Source: Candidatus Izimoplasma sp. ZiA1 (GTDB lineage: Bacteria; Bacillota_I; Bacilli_A; Izemoplasmatales; Izemoplasmataceae). From it: 42,936 bases of DNA. Location: assembly GCA_002285055.1 (NCBI GenBank), contig NQYJ01000013.1:21288-64223 (forward strand), written 5' to 3'. Under the pieces are notes generated by a model. It had not been told where the DNA came from and made no database searches. It saw nothing but the letters and a program-made list of their open reading frames with translations. Positions within the stretch are counted from its first letter, which is position 1; the number at the start of each line of letters is the position of its first letter. Position numbers and translations under genes: made by a program. This document shows positions 41,574 to 42,936 of this stretch, in pieces.

Positions 41574-42583
41574 GGTAAAATGACACTAAAAGTTACTAGG
41601 TTATTCTCTGAAACAACATCGATTGTTCCATTTAGTTTTTCAATGATTTTTTTAGTTAATGTTAAGCCAACACCGTTATTTAATCTTTCTTGATGTTTAT
41701 TAGTAGTAAAGAATAAATCAAAGACATGGTTTATATGTTCTTCTTTGATTTCTCCTTCGTTTGAAACGGTAATTTTTGGACCTGTAAGCGTATTTGATAA
41801 AGTTATACCTATTATACTAGATTCTTTACTAAACTTAATTGCGTTAGAAATTAAGTTGATTAGAATTTGATATAGTAGTTCTTTACTTGAAAAGATGTTT
41901 ATTTTTTCAAGTTCAAGGTTAAACTCGATATTTTTTGCTTCCCATTTTAATTGAGTAAATAGTACAACTTCTCTTATAACTTCACTTAGATCTGTATTAT
42001 CAACTAATGGGATAATTACTTTATTATCAATTTGTGATATTTTTAATAAATTTTGTGATAGTTTAGCTAATCTGTTTGATTGTTCAGATATGATTAAAGC
42101 ATATTCTTTTACTTTATCTTTTTTTGTACTATCTTTTTGAATTAAATCAGCATATCCCTTAATTGAACTTAAAGGGGTTTTTAGTTCATGAGAATAATCT
42201 CTCATGAAAGTTTTATTTTGGTATTCATTATTTTCAAGAGCAGCGATCATTTTGTTGAAGTTTCTACTTAAAGAACCAATTTCATCTTTTGATCTGATTT
42301 TTGTTAGATATGTATATTTACCATTCATAACATCGATAGTTGCTAGATTAAGTTTTTTCACTCTTTTAATAACGATTCTATTTAATATTATGTAAAAACT
42401 TATTATTGTAAGAATTAACATTGAACCAACAAATAACCAAATGTAGATAGCTATATCTTCTAGGGTTTCTGCATCATCAATTACTGATGCTGGAATAATA
42501 AGTGAGAAGATAGTGTCATAGACAAAAGGGATGATTATTGCCGCTAAGGTTAAAAAGAATAATATCTTTGTTGTTAGTTTCAT
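41564..42583 (-). CDS. Sensor histidine kinase
   Basis: A 339-residue membrane kinase. Two helices (5-27 and 47-67) enclose a very short outer loop of about 20 residues, so it may sense membrane stress or ligands within the bilayer. A HAMP domain lies at 68-120 and the dimerisation/phosphorylation domain has H132 in YSHELKTP. The ATPase has the N-box ILINLISNAIKF, an F-box D-L-F-F-T-T and the G2-box N-N-G-V-G-L-T-L. It overlaps its response regulator by 4 bp. Short-loop kinases of this type often govern responses to envelope-active peptides; no partner transporter is within view. Confidence 0.92.
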   Translation of the reverse strand: MKLTTKILFFLTLAAIIIPFVYDTIFSLIIPASVIDDAETLEDIAIYIWLFVGSMLILTIISFYIILNRIVIKRVKKLNLATIDVMNGKYTYLTKIRSKDEIGSLSRNFNKMIAALENNEYQNKTFMRDYSHELKTPLSSIKGYADLIQKDSTKKDKVKEYALIISEQSNRLAKLSQNLLKISQIDNKVIIPLVDNTDLSEVIREVVLFTQLKWEAKNIEFNLELEKINIFSSKELLYQILINLISNAIKFSKESSIIGITLSNTLTGPKITVSNEGEIKEEHINHVFDLFFTTNKHQERLNNGVGLTLTKKIIEKLNGTIDVVSENNLVTFSVILPKK

Positions 42584-42936
42584 AAAATCACTCCTTTATA
42601 ACCAAGACCTCTTACTGTAATTATATCAATATCTTTTGATGTAATTTTAGTTCTGAGTTTTTTGATATGAGTATCAACTGTTCTTTCATATGATTCACTA
42701 TCATATCCCCAGATTTCATTCATCAACTGTGTTCTTGTAAAAATCTGATTTGGTGAAGATATTAACTTATATAAAAGACTAAACTCTTTTACTGTTAACT
42801 CAATTAACTCATTATTTACCTTACATGTTTTATTTTTAAAATCTAAGATTGTATTATTGATTGTTAAGAGGTTTTTAGATGTTGCTTGATAACGTCTTAA
42901 CAATGCTTTTATTCTTAGATGTAATTCTTGCATGTT
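42580..42936 (-). CDS. OmpR-family response regulator (partial)
   Basis: Only the C-terminal 118 codons lie in the window; the frame is open to the edge and the receiver domain is outside. The visible part is the linker and a winged-helix DNA-binding domain: L-T-V-K-E-F-S-L-L near 50, F-T-R-T-Q-L-M-N-E-I-W-G, the recognition helix R-T-V-D-T-H-I-K-K-L-R, and the wing V-R-G-L-G-Y-K. The internal ATG at 42933 is not the true start. It forms a two-component operon with the following kinase through an ATGA overlap. Confidence 0.92.
   Translation of the reverse strand, partial: NMQELHLRIKALLRRYQATSKNLLTINNTILDFKNKTCKVNNELIELTVKEFSLLYKLISSPNQIFTRTQLMNEIWGYDSESYERTVDTHIKKLRTKITSKDIDIITVRGLGYKGVIL

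Noticed and set aside
1..42936. tRNA or rRNA genes
   Set aside because: No cloverleaf arms, CCA ends or rRNA-like conserved blocks were seen anywhere in the window.

Overview
The window is AT-rich, low-GC DNA that uses TGG for Trp and TAA/TAG/TGA as ordinary stops. Gene style is Firmicutes/Mollicutes: strong AGGAGG ribosome sites, PadR/MerR regulators, RsgI-like anti-sigma proteins, a lipobox lipoprotein, M29 aminopeptidases and a monocistronic-style rlmH. A free-living Mollicutes-related lineage (Acholeplasma, Izemoplasma or Haloplasma-like) fits best. This is inference; no rRNA gene is present to prove it.

Positions 1-26300 look like ordinary chromosome. From the left they hold: a haem-type membrane protein; a PadR / HAAS-domain / membrane protein operon that may end in a tiny, very basic peptide gene; an autoregulated MerR-GyrI regulator; an acetyltransferase; a heterodimeric ABC exporter (- strand); an ECF sigma factor with an RsgI-like anti-sigma factor, plus a lipoprotein duplicating its outer domain; a second heterodimeric ABC exporter (+ strand); a methyltransferase and M28 peptidase; an MFS exporter; TldD/TldE; a TPR-GAF-GGDEF diguanylate cyclase; and two M29 aminopeptidases, one lacking a metal ligand. 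One palindromic operator (GCAACC-N3-RGTTGM) overlaps the -35 box of three promoters: the MFS exporter, the first ABC exporter, and a possible ~100-nt small RNA.

Positions 26790-40180 are the striking part. rlmH lies at 40161-40637 on the - strand. Its last codons (E-P-Y-H-K-stop) recur five more times to the left, at 35978, 33044, 32569, 27363 and 26792, all in the same orientation and with synonymous changes. The rlmH 3' end is the known attachment site of staphylococcal SCC elements. Here the repeats divide the region into a tandem row of small cassettes, most carrying a single defence operon: (1) a FokI-like nuclease gene broken by an in-frame stop plus a PARIS-like AriA/AriB pair; (2) Thoeris with two ThsB and one ThsA; (3) an internally deleted IS3-type element; (4) a Gabija-like GajA/GajB pair preceded by a 428-residue protein with an internal duplication; (5) one unknown 119-residue gene. 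Two cassettes have perfect 11-12 bp terminal inverted repeats in the same geometry relative to the att sites. Three of the defence transcripts start with terminator-like hairpins just upstream of the ribosome site. No recombinase is encoded in the window, so the cassettes were probably moved in trans or have lost it.

The right end (40653-42936) returns to chromosome, with an AadK-type nucleotidyltransferase upstream of rlmH and a two-component system whose response regulator runs off the window.
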